The notes beneath the pieces are model-generated. The model did not search any database, was not told the origin of the DNA, and saw nothing but the letters and a program-made list of their open reading frames with translations. From Lepidodermella squamata (Eukaryota > Gastrotricha), in assembly GCA_047495785.1 (NCBI GenBank), contig JBLDXI010000025.1:496001-560000 (forward strand): a stretch of DNA of 64,000 bases, read 5' to 3'. Both the position numbers and the translations under genes were made by a program. This document shows, in pieces, positions 31,883 to 42,962 of this stretch. Position 1 is the stretch's first letter, and every line of letters starts with the position of its first letter.

Positions 31883-34326
31883 CTACGGTAAAAAAGGAAA
31901 GATGACAGTTTTTATGATACTAAGACTAAGATTCGAGTTGTAGGTTTTAGGCGTTAGAAGCGATTCATTCGAGGGCACACGGCTCAGAGAAATTAAAAAT
32001 AATTCGTAATATATCCATGGCATAATTTAAGGCGATAGTTGCTGGACTGAGAATCGAATGCCATACTGAAATAATAACCTATGGTCAGTATAGTAGGAGT
32101 AAATCGATTTTACTCCACCTTCTTGTGTTTACCTAAGAGCAAGCGCTAAATTGTCAATGCGCACTTCTAGGTGAGTCGAGGCTTGTTTTACGGTGGAAAA
32201 CAAACAAAAATAGCAGTTGTATTGCAAAAATACGCCCAACTGTACCGTATTTTGTATAAATAAATTTCTGCGCGACAATATATGGTGTTGATTAAAAATG
32301 GAAAAATTTGTTATAGATAGAGTGCTGGCAGCTGTTTTTGGCAGTTCTATGATAATGAGAAATGTCCGGTGCGTCCCTCGGCGATTGTCTGCGCGACACT
32401 ATAAGACCGCGTCCACTGCGTATGAAATTGGGATCATCAGAGAGCAAGACATAGAACCAGCCCAGGGCAGTTTTTTTCCATTCTGAAATTAGTACGCGAA
32501 AATTTGAGACGCAAAAGGAAGTTATGAATGTATGAAATAATAACGAAAGCAAGAGAAGCACTATCTTCGGTGGACAATAAACAGAGCCATTTCCAGAGAC
32601 TAACGGAATATGAATTGGATGCAATGAGTTTTGGATAGAATATGCTATCAAACGATACCTTCTATTAGGGGTAATTAAATAATTAAAATTGTTAATTAAT
32701 TGGACTGGCAATCCATTCTACTTATACAAATCCATGGAATAATGGACGGAAAATAACGGATAAATTTTAACACATGAGAAACCTCGTTTGTAGCTTTCGG
32801 AAAATGTTTATTTTCGATACAGCTGAATGCTGAATGATAACTCGAACAGCATCAATTTTGTTGTTGTGGCAATAAAAAACAACAATGCCTGAAATCAGCA
32901 GTCAGCCAATTAGCGATCGTCTGTACGCTTTTTACGCTCGGCTAAATTGATGATCGCTGATAATTGCGCGCGCGCAGAGCGAAAGCATGTGAGATGTTGT
33001 AATAACATTATAATACTGTGTATATCAAGTATCTCACTACAGCGATTATTACACGCCAGTAAATATATAATGGACTGAAACGCCAGTGTATAGGCATGCA
33101 GATAAATAACAACAGCATTAGTGACGGCTAAATAGACTGGTGAATGGAAAAGGTAATAGTCTCGCCAGAATAATGGTCTTGTGGCTGCTGGATGAGCGGG
33201 AAAAAACATTACTGCGGCTAATGACCCTGGTGAGAAAAGATGAGTATGAATTGCACCATTCAGTTGCTAGCTCAGCTATTTATACGATTTCAGAGACCAG
33301 TAATAGCCTCGATGGTAAAATTGTTGTTCTAACGAATTGGTGGAAAATAACCTGTTTGGTCAATCCATCTAACCCGTCATTTATTCAGTTTTTCAATCAA
33401 TCGAATCTCGCAGTTACTGATTCTTGAGAAACAATCCGGAAACCCGAGCAATAGCGATAATTTTCCAGATTCATATGACATATGTATCCGAATTTATCAC
33501 AGTCTTAACAGCATTCATCTCAGGCCAGCTCTAATTTCAAACAGTGCAGTGTTTTCAGTTTGGTGCATCTTTTGGCAAAAGTTGGGTTAACAGTCTTTGG
33601 TAAGAGGTAAGCGATTTTTAGTTAGCCTGGCCCTTGAGACTGTACGAATTTACTTCGCGAGAGATGTAATGTCTCTTAATAATTCCGACTTCGCGTGTTC
33701 ACTGTTTGAGCCGCTGCATTTTATATAACGGCAGTGGAGAGGGGAGACAGCATCGCGATTGGGTATCTGTCTCTCCAATATTGACTCGTTTTGAGAAGAG
33801 TTAAATCCAAATTGAGGATGATTCCGAAAGCTGTACTTCGTTCATTGTGATTTACTGGAAACACAATAACTCTTACAACTCGAACTTCTTCACGAATGAA
33901 AACGTATAGTTTCGAAGGTTCCAGAGAAGAAATATTGAAAATATAAAACATTTCGTCAAACATCAGGTGTAAGGCAAATAAATCTGCTTACCAGGCTCCT
34001 CCAATTACAGAGAGCCCTCTTTTTGGTTTATATTTTCCGCTTCGTCGAAGCTAATTGAACGAAGTATCTTTCGCAAATCCCATCTTCGTCAATATAAAGT
34101 CTAGCAAAACAACGATTTTAAATATTATCGCTGGTTTCGAAACTTGGCAAGCTTTTAATTTGCGATAGAAACGCGAACACTTCGTGAAATTTTCGGAAGG
34201 TTTATCCAATTAAGCGTGCCTGTTGCACGGATTTCCCGCCTACCTATATATCTTGAGCAAACAGAAAAAAACTTCAGCGATTCGAAAATGATGGTTGGCT
34301 ATTTTTGTTGCTAACAAGACTTAGTC
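31883..34326. other. Divergent intergenic region of 2.4 kb
   Basis: Upstream region of the nicotinic receptor gene (left) and of receptor 6 (right; TATATA at 34241-34250 is about 80 bp before its ATG). Short frames only; no transposon end recognised. Confidence 0.5.
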
Positions 34327-36154
34327 ATGATTTTTTTATTCTTCGTATTAGCATCGGCAGCAGCGCTCAACCCAGCAGAGCGTAATCATTACTGGACAAT
34401 AGAACCAAAAACTATGGAGCTAATCCACGCTTGCCCGTGGCTAATGCGGCAATCTCGGGCGCCAACTTGCAAAAACCATACTGATTCGGCGTGTCCGACA
34501 GCTAAAATCCAACCAGTATTGAGAATCACTGAGTTTCACGGCATTGATGATGTTTCAGAGACGATGAGCCTATCAGGCGAAATCTCCATGCAATGGGAAG
34601 CCACCTGCCGTGAATACAAAATGAATGATACGTTCTATTCGGAGGAATACCTGCTCTGGCGGCCTCACCTACAACACAAAAATGCTTTGCAGAATTCCGG
34701 GATGAATGGCTTTCAAGTTGGCATCATTTTCACTGTAGTTGATAACACTCTGGTTTTCAAATACTATCACGTCGGCGTTCTACAGTCCGTTTGCGATTTG
34801 GAACTCAGTTTGTTCCCGTTCGACAGGCAATCATGCAAGATTGAGTTCGTCACGCTTGAGCATGCTTTGCAAGTGGATTTTTTAGAACCTCATTACGATT
34901 TACCAAAGGCCGCCATTCAAGGCCGCGACGATGAGTGGAAGGTGACTTCTATCAGCCACAGCGTCTCAAGATGGAACGAAATGCCACTAGCTAGGCAAGG
35001 GCTTACATTTAAGTTATATATTATAAATCTATTATCCCAATTTTTAAAAACTCATCATAGGAATAAGGTACGGATCTTATGTATCCCCTGGTGCAAATTT
35101 TCATATATAATCAGACCATAATCAGACTTAGAGGAATGAAAGTGCACGAAGTACAGGGGAATGTGGAATGGGTATCGTACCCCCTAGCTTGAAAGGCCAG
35201 ATTGGAAATCCCAAAAAACCCTTTGGTCATGAAATTTGAGCCTTAAAATACCCTAAACTCGTGGATCCTACTTAAATGACCTGGACCTCTTGTTCTCGTC
35301 AAAGAGACCGAACACTGGGATAATAAAACGCCGAATTTATTTTTAATCTTTCCATTGTCGAGCTGCTTGGGCTTGGGCTTGTCGAGCTTCGAAATAAATT
35401 TGGCAAGTTGGCTCACATAAATCACCACTGCGCGAAGTACCCGGAGATACGGAGTTACCGTACCTCCGACCTCGAGAGGTCCAGGCAAGAAAACCCGAAA
35501 GAACCTACCGGGGACCCTTTGCTCAAATAAGTGAAAATAAGGTGAAAATACCCAAACTTACTCCCCACATCGAGCATCCTAGTTCATCTATATAAAACAA
35601 TATTCAGGACTAATTAACCGTGGGGATTTTAAATCTCCCTGTATTTCAGAAGCTTCCTGTATCTTCAGATTCGAATTTTCATCAGAGATTTTTTCCTAAT
35701 TAGATTTACATTGTACTGCCGTCGGAATCCTGGCTACTACATTTACAACTTGATGATCCCTATGGCTTTCATTTCTGGCCTTGTTATCGCTGCTTTCTTC
35801 TTGGAACCAGATAGTTCTGACAGATCAATGTTCGCTGTTACTATGATGCTAGGCCTGACTGTTCTACAGGGTTCAGTTCTAACCCATGTGCCTGTGAAAC
35901 CGATCCGGATTTTCCTTTGCAACTATACAGACCTCTTAACGTTGCTATCGTGCTTCTGCACTTTCTACGACATGTTCATTTGTTTCATGGCGACAGCGAA
36001 ACGCAAATGGTTCCAGCGAGAGAGGAAGCTGCGTGGTTGCTGCACAATCTCTACTGGTAGATTTGTGGATTCCGTTGTGGCCGTCTCTTGCGTGGTTGTC
36101 TACATCGCAATAAATTTCTACGCTGCGGCTGTTGCTATTGGCTCTAAACAGTGA
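34327..36154 (+). CDS. Short-loop Cys-loop receptor 6, with one repeat-filled intron
   Basis: Two exons, 34327-35012 and 35704-36154, give 378 residues. Donor AA|GTTATA and acceptor TTAG|ATTTAC keep the frame and join G-L-T-F to F-T-L-Y-C-R-R-N-P just before M1, where relatives read T-F-x-L-x-L-x-R-N-P. Signal peptide 1-15, family N-terminal cysteines (H-A-C-P...A-P-T-C), L-W-R-P-H, Cys loop ending F-P-F-D-R-Q-S-C, M2 with S-D-R-S at -2' to 1' and Leu 9', a short M3-M4 loop of about 27 residues, M4. No vicinal loop C cysteines. All six other short-loop receptors have no intron. If the 691-bp insertion is not spliced, this copy is broken. Confidence 0.82.
35013..35703. repeat. Inserted intron made of two dispersed repeat units
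   Basis: Bounded by the 5-bp direct repeat ATTTA (35008-35012 region and 35704-35708). Unit 1 starts GTGCACGAAGTACAGGGG (35148), unit 2 starts CACTGCGCGAAGTACCCGG (35411); both then show CGTACC, an AAACCC-type block, ACCCTTTG(G/C)TC and AAAATACCC in the same order. The same unit is in intron 1 of the gene at 20702. Confidence 0.65.
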
Positions 36155-36860
36155 ACAGTTACCTTTTCCAACCTCTAACCTCATCGAACCTAAGGACAGC
36201 TTTCGTTTATAGTATAGACTATTTAAGTATTTAAAACCAATCCTTATTTCTAGCTTCAAATCTGCAAACTGAAATAATTTCTCACTTTTTCGCTGGAATG
36301 TGAACTGTGAACAAATTTAGTCGTGATATATAATTTGAACAGTTTGGAAAACTGATGATGACGAACGATGACGAGACAGCTCCTATAACGAGTTCTAACT
36401 TGAAGTTTCTAACCGCTTCAATGTTCGAACCAACAGCTTTCGGTTTTGTTTAAGATCTAGGAGGTGAATTCATTCTCAATCTGTCTGGAGCAGAAACTTA
36501 ATTAAGTTCTCAAATCAGCTAATTTTGCATTACTTCAATCTTGAATTGAGAGTAAGTTGCTCAAGAATAATTGAGCATTTCCTCGGCAAATTGGCGCTCG
36601 GTAGAAACAGGAAAATGCGAAAGTGACCTTGACGTGAACAGAAAACAGAAAAGGAGAGGAAACTATAGGCAGAAAAAAATGGGCGAAAAATTAGGTCATG
36701 AGAGCAAGAACTCTAATGACGAAACGTCTACAGCCTGTTTATAGCCAATCAATTCAAACTTCCCTGCTACACACCAAAAAAGCGCAGTTCACACTTCGAA
36801 CTTTGAAAATTGAATGTGAGTGTTTTGGAAGAGGGGAGAGGGGCTAGATGCCTGGGATAT

Positions 36861-37045
36861 ATATCGTTAGCGACGCGCCAAAACAACCACTTTACTATTT
36901 ATAGATTTTATGGGGAAAGTACGTTCGAAATGAGGAAAAAATCGGTGCTCAAAAGGCCTAACGTACTTTACCATTACGTTAGGCGACTAAAAGTACGATC
37001 GAATGAGTCATCTAAGCGGTTGTTTTGGCGCGTCGTTAACGATAT
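36861..37045. mobile_element. Miniature inverted-repeat element, 185 bp
   Basis: Ends ATATCGTTAGCGACGCGCC... and its reverse complement (one mismatch over 28 bp, including CAAAACAACC). A second inverted pair, ACGTACTTT/AAAGTACGT-like, lies inside. Target duplication is not clear, so superfamily is open. Confidence 0.75.
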
Positions 37046-37181
37046 CGATTTTGCTGCTTTTGCTACGGTTGAACATGTTTACACTGTGGGATGGATTATA
37101 AATTAGTTACAGATTCCCCCGAACGTTTGCCCAGCTGCACGTTTGCGAGCATTAGAAAACTCATCAACTTAAGACTAAGTA

Positions 37182-37692
37182 CAGTGACAATCAAAAGATC
37201 CGCACGGTGGAATTGAGGCGATGCTAGTTGAAATTTTTCGCACGTGCGAAATGAGACTGTTTATTTCCAGCAAAACGGACCAAAATGACGCCTTTTTACG
37301 AGCTCCAAAAATAGCTCCAAGGAAAGGGGGATAGTTCCAATAGTATGAATATATTCATGAGATGTCATGAAACTAGGACATTCTTAGTTAAGTGCCAAAA
37401 ATTGCAGAAAAATTTGAGCACTTAGAGTAAGGTTACAACAAATGAAAAATAATTTTTCCAGAATTTTTCTGACATAATTATCAACTTCGAGAGCTTCGGA
37501 ATATTAATTAGCACCTCATGAATATTCATATTTTTAAAACTATTAAAACTTCTTGGTCTGTCCGAGTTACACTTTTTATTTCTAGCTGAGTTTAACCCAA
37601 GCTTGGAGCTAAAAATAGCTCGGGCGCGTGTGAGATATTTTTTGTTTCAACTCAACAAATTCCTGACCGTGCGTAACTTTTGATTTTCACTG
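37182..37692. mobile_element. Tc1/mariner-type miniature element, 511 bp
   Basis: Left end CAGTGACAATCAAAAGATCC and right end (reverse complement) CAGTGAAAATCAAAAGTTAC share about 24 of 27 bases through CGCACGGT. It is flanked by TA on both sides (37180-37181, 37693-37694), as for the IS630-Tc1-mariner group. No transposase. Confidence 0.85.
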
Positions 37693-38196
37693 TATACATA
37701 CTCTGCATCTTTATCATACCCACATGAAATGAACAGTGAGATTTGGTGAATTTCCTGAGATTTCCAGCAGAAAGAAAAACGTGCACGGGCTTGAAAACAT
37801 ATTAGGACGTATGCCTCTGCGCTCTCTATGCTTGAAAATGAACATTTTTTATTTCATGCTCTGAACCTGTTTTTTCTGCGAGAATTCGAAAATTCAAATT
37901 TCAGACCTAGCATGAGGCACTCATACAAATCCTCAGAAGCCGGGAAACTTAATACCTAGAATTTTAATCGATTCCGGATATGTAACCTGCAATTGACGCC
38001 ACTTTCAGAAGGTCAGAAGTGCTTTGAACTTGGCTTTGAACTTGGCTATCAATAGCTTTTTAAATCGAGGCAAGGTCCTAATTTCTGGGTCAACATTTTC
38101 CACGATTTACCCATCAAATTCTCTGACTCAGATTACACAGCTGTCAAATAGCAAATATCCTCTAATCAGCAAATTTCATAGGAAGATTCTCGCTCA

Positions 38197-39363
38197 ATGA
38201 AAATTATGCTGGCCGTCGACGTTCGCCTAATTTTTGTTGTAACGTATTTTACAGTGGATGTCGATGCTGTTGATGATATAGAACTGCGGGCACCGGTAAC
38301 AGCGTCGATTCTCAAAAATTGCGCTGATGTGGGACGCGAAGCATACACCCCAGCCTGTGTTCAAGGTGGGTTAGGCAGACGTGGCGAATGCCAACCTTAC
38401 ACCGTAACGGCGCAGATGTTTTACGATCGTTTCATCAGCATTAATTCAGCATCAGAAATCTTCCAGGTCGACGTTTATTTCGTCGTCAAATGGTTTGCCA
38501 ATTGCCCAGAAAATACAACCAGAATAAATACGGTTTTCTTCACGTGGGACGACGTGCTGTGGCGGCCTCAGATCAACCACAAAAATGCGGTTGAAAACAT
38601 GGGAATGCACGGCATGACCTCGAGATACATGATAGTTGCTAAGCAAACTGGCAATATCCAGTTCAATTGGGAAAGATACGGCTTTTTCTCATCGATTTGC
38701 AACATTGACATTGAGAAATTCCCGTTTGATACTCAAACTTGCTACGTCGAGTTTCAACTTCAAGAATCTGGCAATATCATGTCGTTCGACCGCAAAGACT
38801 CGAAGCTCAACATCAGCAGTAACTTTATCGGCAGTGGCGATGAGTGGATAATGGTGTCCAACGAAACCATTTACGTGACTGATAATGACTTTGATCTACC
38901 TAAGAAAAGCATCCGATTCGCGATCACATTCAAGCGAGACGCAACCTACTATGTTGATTTCTTGATGATTCCATGTGCTGCTCTTTCTTCAATGACTATT
39001 TTTGGGTTTTTAATGCCGCCGGAGACGACAGATCGGCCTGTTTTCTCCGTTACCATTGTTTTAGCCCTAATTTTCCTCCAGAGTTCCATTTTGAGTAACG
39101 TCCCGAAAAAGCCTTACTCAATCTATATCGGGCGTTATACTGAGTATCTAACAATTATGTCCTTGGTTTGCACGCTGTATTTTCTTTTCACGTGTTTTGT
39201 GGGTAATTCGTGGAGGAAATGGTGCAAGACCCTTATTAAGATCAACTGTTTACCGCTAGCTATTACTCGCTGGCGTTTGATTGAGCTATTCTTTTTGTTG
39301 GCTACTATTGTATCGTACGTTACAATCAATATGAATGCTATGGCTGTGTCGTATTCTCTGTGA
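38197..39363 (+). CDS. Short-loop Cys-loop receptor 7 (intronless)
   Basis: 388 residues, one exon, signal peptide about 1-24. N-terminal cysteines N-C-A...T-P-A-C...G-E-C and later A-N-C follow the family pattern; V-L-W-R-P-Q-I-N-H-K-N-A is loop A. Cys loop I-C-N-I-D...F-P-F-D-T-Q-T-C. M1 carries I-P-C; M2 has T-D-R-P at -2' to 1', Leu 9', and N-V-P-K-K-P at its end; M3; a 25-residue basic, W-R-K-W-C-containing loop; M4. No loop C cysteine pair and no W-[ST]-Y-D. Several N-x-S/T sites suit an ectodomain. Closest to receptor 8. Confidence 0.88.
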   Translation: MKIMLAVDVRLIFVVTYFTVDVDAVDDIELRAPVTASILKNCADVGREAYTPACVQGGLGRRGECQPYTVTAQMFYDRFISINSASEIFQVDVYFVVKWFANCPENTTRINTVFFTWDDVLWRPQINHKNAVENMGMHGMTSRYMIVAKQTGNIQFNWERYGFFSSICNIDIEKFPFDTQTCYVEFQLQESGNIMSFDRKDSKLNISSNFIGSGDEWIMVSNETIYVTDNDFDLPKKSIRFAITFKRDATYYVDFLMIPCAALSSMTIFGFLMPPETTDRPVFSVTIVLALIFLQSSILSNVPKKPYSIYIGRYTEYLTIMSLVCTLYFLFTCFVGNSWRKWCKTLIKINCLPLAITRWRLIELFFLLATIVSYVTINMNAMAVSYSL

Positions 39364-40289
39364 TGGCGAGAAATCAGCGATTTCCCAAGTGTCTTGTGTC
39401 TGTTCTTGTGTTCAAGATTGATTTTCTGCCGGATCCTACTGGCTATTCATTTCTAATGCTAATATTATATCATTTGACTGACATCGCTGAGAAAACAGCG
39501 TTTAAAAACTTATGTAAAACCTTTGAAACGTAAAAAACGCCTTCCTTAAGATTTCTCAGATGATCCTTAAAAAGCCTCGATTTTCTCGCTATTATGCCCA
39601 AGATCTGAGCAGTTATATGTGATATATTCAATTAAAGCGTGAGTATATTAAATAGAAGTAAGTAAATAGCCTTGGATTTACTCGGTTCGAGTGTCGCGAC
39701 GGGTACAAAGAGAGAACGACGTTATGACTTCGCTTTCTACGCATGGCTGAAGGGTAACGCGGGATGGGCGACAGAAAGACCTGCCTAAAATAGAAACAAG
39801 TGGCGCAATGCTTTTGATGAGTATAAAACTGACGTTCTGACTTGTGACTTGGCGGAGATGTAAAAATAGTTTACGCCATTTTTTCTGTTTTAGGCAGGTT
39901 TTCTGTCGTCCACCCCGTAGGACAAAGGAAAAAAAGGTGAGGGGTAAGGTTACCTGAATATGCTGATCAAGACGTCACTATTTTAAAAAATCAGACGTTA
40001 AATGCGCATCGACAGGAAATGGCTGAAAGTAATCCAATATAATAGCCAAACTCGATCGAGTTGAAAAGGCTTAAATGCAAGCAAAACGTATAGCGAGGCT
40101 ATTTTGAGAAGAGCATTATTACGCGAATGCCCTGTATGTCTTTACCGTGAAATCAAAAGTTCTCGAGGTCTAAAGAATCGCTCCACCTCCCATCCTGTAT
40201 CAAAGCTCAAATTATCAAAGCGGAAGTACAGGACTAAAACACAACATATAAAGGCAGAATGCAGCGCCAGGTTTCTAAATCAGTCAAAT
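39364..40289. other. Intergenic before the GABA-B-like gene
   Basis: Contains the foldback element 39761-39917. The frame of the next gene is open back to 40104 but lacks a signal peptide there. No other feature seen. Confidence 0.5.
39761..39917. mobile_element. Foldback miniature element, 157 bp
   Basis: Ends GGGATGGGCGACAGAAAGAC and GTCGTCCACCCC region are inverted repeats, extending through CTGCCTAAAA. The interior AAATAGAAACAAGTGGCG...TTTGATG resembles the element at 2850-3049, so the two belong to one family with different termini. Confidence 0.7.
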
Positions 40290-42644
40290 ATGGTTGTCTT
40301 GCAGAAAGAGTTGCCAATTTTGTTTCTGATCTGGGGCATGTCGTCGACCTTCAGCAAAAACGTGAATCCTCAACGCTTGACTGTTCTCGTAATTCACCCT
40401 TTCGACGACAATTCCCCGCGCCGAGGCCGTTTTTGCAAGCCTGTCATGCAGTTGGTCGTCGATGCGTTCAATAACAATCCGAAATACCTGCCTAATTACC
40501 AAATTGAGCTCGACTACGGCGACGAGAGGGCCAACGGCGTTAACGGCCCGTCACAGTTCATTTCCTCACTTCGAAAGTACGAAAGATCGGGCGAGAACGT
40601 AGCGCCAGTTATGGCTGGTCCTTTCTTCGGAGGGGGTTGCATTAAATTGTCGCCAATTATTGCCCAACACAACATGGTCCACATCCCCCACGCCTGCAAT
40701 GACCCGGCAATAACAGCAAATCGACGCAGGTTTCCGAATATTTTCAGAATCCAGAGTCCAACTGATATGGCCTCTATCGCGAGGGTAAAATTTATCAAAG
40801 AAATCGCTGCGTGGAGCAACGTGGCGATCATCGGATCAACAATTACGCCAGCCGACTACAGTAATTCGCTTGATTTTTACAAAATAGCCAGTGCGAATGG
40901 CATTAATATCCGATGGTTCGACGTTGGCCCTGATATCATTGATGAAAGTATGGCCAAATCTTTGATGAAAAGCGACGCGAGGATTATAGTCATCGGCTCT
41001 GGAGGACCTCTGGGTGCTCAAAATTTCCTGTGCACCGCGTTCCAGTTCGGAATAAAAGGCGATAAGTACATATTCATCCTTCTGGCATCGACCATTGCGT
41101 CAATCATTCCGGCCCAACTTCCTGCGGGCTGCTCAACTGAAGATGTATTCCAGCAGTACTACAGGTCTATCTGGATTGGTTACTTGACTGAAGCGGTGAT
41201 GAATACCGGGGCAGTTACAGCGTTAGATTGGGACGTGGCGCGATTTGAAACGCTGATTGATTCAGTAACTAACAATTCCCGTCTTCCGGATTACGAGAAT
41301 CGGCACAGATACGTCGATGAAATGCTTCAAACGCTTTTAACTCTGCACGAGAGTGAACTGCGGCTGAATGAGATGAATCTAACTCTTCTCCACTTTAAAG
41401 CACAACCAGCCGAGTTTTCGAAAATGATCAAAGCAGTCGCGGCAAATATCAGTTACAATGGCCTCAGAATAGGCCCTATGCGGTACTCCAAGAGGCTGGA
41501 ACTCGACCTAGAGCCTCAGTGGATCCTGCAATACAATGGACCTGATGCGGCATACTCATTTGTCGGTAAAATCTGGTACAACGGCTCGGGGGATCTTTTC
41601 AATATTTCAAGTCACAGCGCATCGATTTTGATGCCTATCAGGTGGATGACTAAGAGCAAAAAGCAGCCTATCGATTTTCCAGCTACTCAGGACGAAATTT
41701 CGTCTTTTGCCACGCCAATTCGCTGGATTGTTGCGGTATTTGTCGCAGTGCTTTCGATTTTTCAATTCATCCTTTTCGTTGCAAGTTTCCGGATGCGAAA
41801 CATTGACAATCGTAGTATACATCTGAAAAGAAACGGAAGCAAGCTAGCGATTGTTTTCGGGTGCATCTGCCTCAATCTATCAGCGCTTCTCTGCAGTATT
41901 GATGGAGATTTGCTATCTGATATTTTGTGCTACTTGCAACGTTTTCTTTGCATCGTAGGAGTCGCATTCTTAAGCAGCTCTTTCTTCTCGACTTCCGGGC
42001 ACTTCGATGTTATATCAAGACAAATCTCAACAATCAAGATCAATAGGCAAAGCTCAGCGAAGCGGAGTTTTTATGGTGAATCTTCGAACGTATCCCCTGG
42101 AATCCTTGCTGGAATAACGGAGGAAGAAATTACCGATCAACGAAAGGAGCTTCGCAAGGTAGTAATATTTGTGCCGTTTCATTTGGTTCTAATTAGCTGC
42201 ATGTTCGTAATCGAACCATACGTTGTAACCACGGAGGAGCTTAAATTGTCACCGGCAATCGATATTTATGGCCATGATTTCTACGTAAGACAATGGATAC
42301 GTTTCTGCTTCGCTAGGTCTGAAACATACTGGATCAAAGTGGTTATTGTAGCTGACCTCTTGGTCCTCATATCAGCCTCATTAAGCTTTTATCAAACCAA
42401 CAGATTAAGCAAGCAATTCCAAGCCTATCTTTTACTTCAATCGTTCAGGAATGAGATTCTACTTACCGGTACAGCGACTTGCAATGCGACTTTCTTACTT
42501 GCGGCAGGCTTGGCGTTATCGGTTATAGTCCCTTCGCCACAATTGATGATTGTCACCATAGCAACTGAACTGCTGATCTCGGCATCCACGACCATCATCG
42601 TATTCTGGCCACAACTGACCTGTATAATGATAAAGCAACGCTAA
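40290..42644 (+). CDS. GABA-B-like class C G-protein-coupled receptor (intronless)
   Basis: 784 residues in one exon from the Met at 40290, which starts a good signal peptide (1-22); upstream in-frame codons back to 40104 add a basic, non-signal extension. Residues about 28-440 form a Venus-flytrap domain: G-G-G-C-I-K-L-S-P-I-I-A, then R-R-R-F-P-N-I-F-R-I-Q-S-P, matches the GABA-B pattern (C-S-S-V-S..., R-F-P-x-F-F-R). The ligand-contacting serine of GABA-B1 in that first motif is not preserved. Seven hydrophobic helices follow from about 500 to 780, with C-Y-L-Q-R-F-L at TM3 and F-W-P-Q at the C-terminal end of TM7. No cysteine-rich linker, as in GABA-B receptors and unlike mGluR. Almost no cytoplasmic tail, so no coiled coil for heterodimer assembly. 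Human and insect homologues have many introns, so a retrocopy origin is likely. Confidence 0.85.
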   Translation: MVVLQKELPILFLIWGMSSTFSKNVNPQRLTVLVIHPFDDNSPRRGRFCKPVMQLVVDAFNNNPKYLPNYQIELDYGDERANGVNGPSQFISSLRKYERSGENVAPVMAGPFFGGGCIKLSPIIAQHNMVHIPHACNDPAITANRRRFPNIFRIQSPTDMASIARVKFIKEIAAWSNVAIIGSTITPADYSNSLDFYKIASANGINIRWFDVGPDIIDESMAKSLMKSDARIIVIGSGGPLGAQNFLCTAFQFGIKGDKYIFILLASTIASIIPAQLPAGCSTEDVFQQYYRSIWIGYLTEAVMNTGAVTALDWDVARFETLIDSVTNNSRLPDYENRHRYVDEMLQTLLTLHESELRLNEMNLTLLHFKAQPAEFSKMIKAVAANISYNGLRIGPMRYSKRLELDLEPQWILQYNGPDAAYSFVGKIWYNGSGDLFNISSHSASILMPIRWMTKSKKQPIDFPATQDEISSFATPIRWIVAVFVAVLSIFQFILFVASFRMRNIDNRSIHLKRNGSKLAIVFGCICLNLSALLCSIDGDLLSDILCYLQRFLCIVGVAFLSSSFFSTSGHFDVISRQISTIKINRQSSAKRSFYGESSNVSPGILAGITEEEITDQRKELRKVVIFVPFHLVLISCMFVIEPYVVTTEELKLSPAIDIYGHDFYVRQWIRFCFARSETYWIKVVIVADLLVLISASLSFYQTNRLSKQFQAYLLLQSFRNEILLTGTATCNATFLLAAGLALSVIVPSPQLMIVTIATELLISASTTIIVFWPQLTCIMIKQR

Positions 42645-42962
42645 ATCTGCGAAACGATTTTGAAGCACGGACCATATTTGTTGCCTCATTTTTCTGGCAG
42701 GAACCATTAGCGTGCCGTCAAACCAGAAGTTCAATGTGGAAACCATAGAAGCTCGGCCATACCCGATCCGAAATCGTTTTTTGACATTATAGCGCAGCCA
42801 CGTTTTACCGTAGACGAGAAAATCGCACAATAGAGCAAACGAATTACCCGCCCAAGAGGACTCATTTTTCGGGCTAATATTTTTTATTTCCAAAATGAAA
42901 AATATTCGCCGAAAAATCCCTTCGTGTTCAATTATTCAAATTACGGGCTCTATTGAGAGATT

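Larger units (their letters stand above)
36155..38196. other. Intergenic between receptors 6 and 7
   Basis: Holds two miniature elements (36861-37045, 37182-37692). No gene seen; open frames match the element interiors. Confidence 0.55.

Noticed and set aside
34327-36154. Receptor 6 as a pseudogene broken by a 0.7-kb insertion
   Set aside because: A GT-AG intron (35013-35703) restores the frame exactly at the insertion, so a functional spliced gene is the simpler reading, though RNA proof is lacking.
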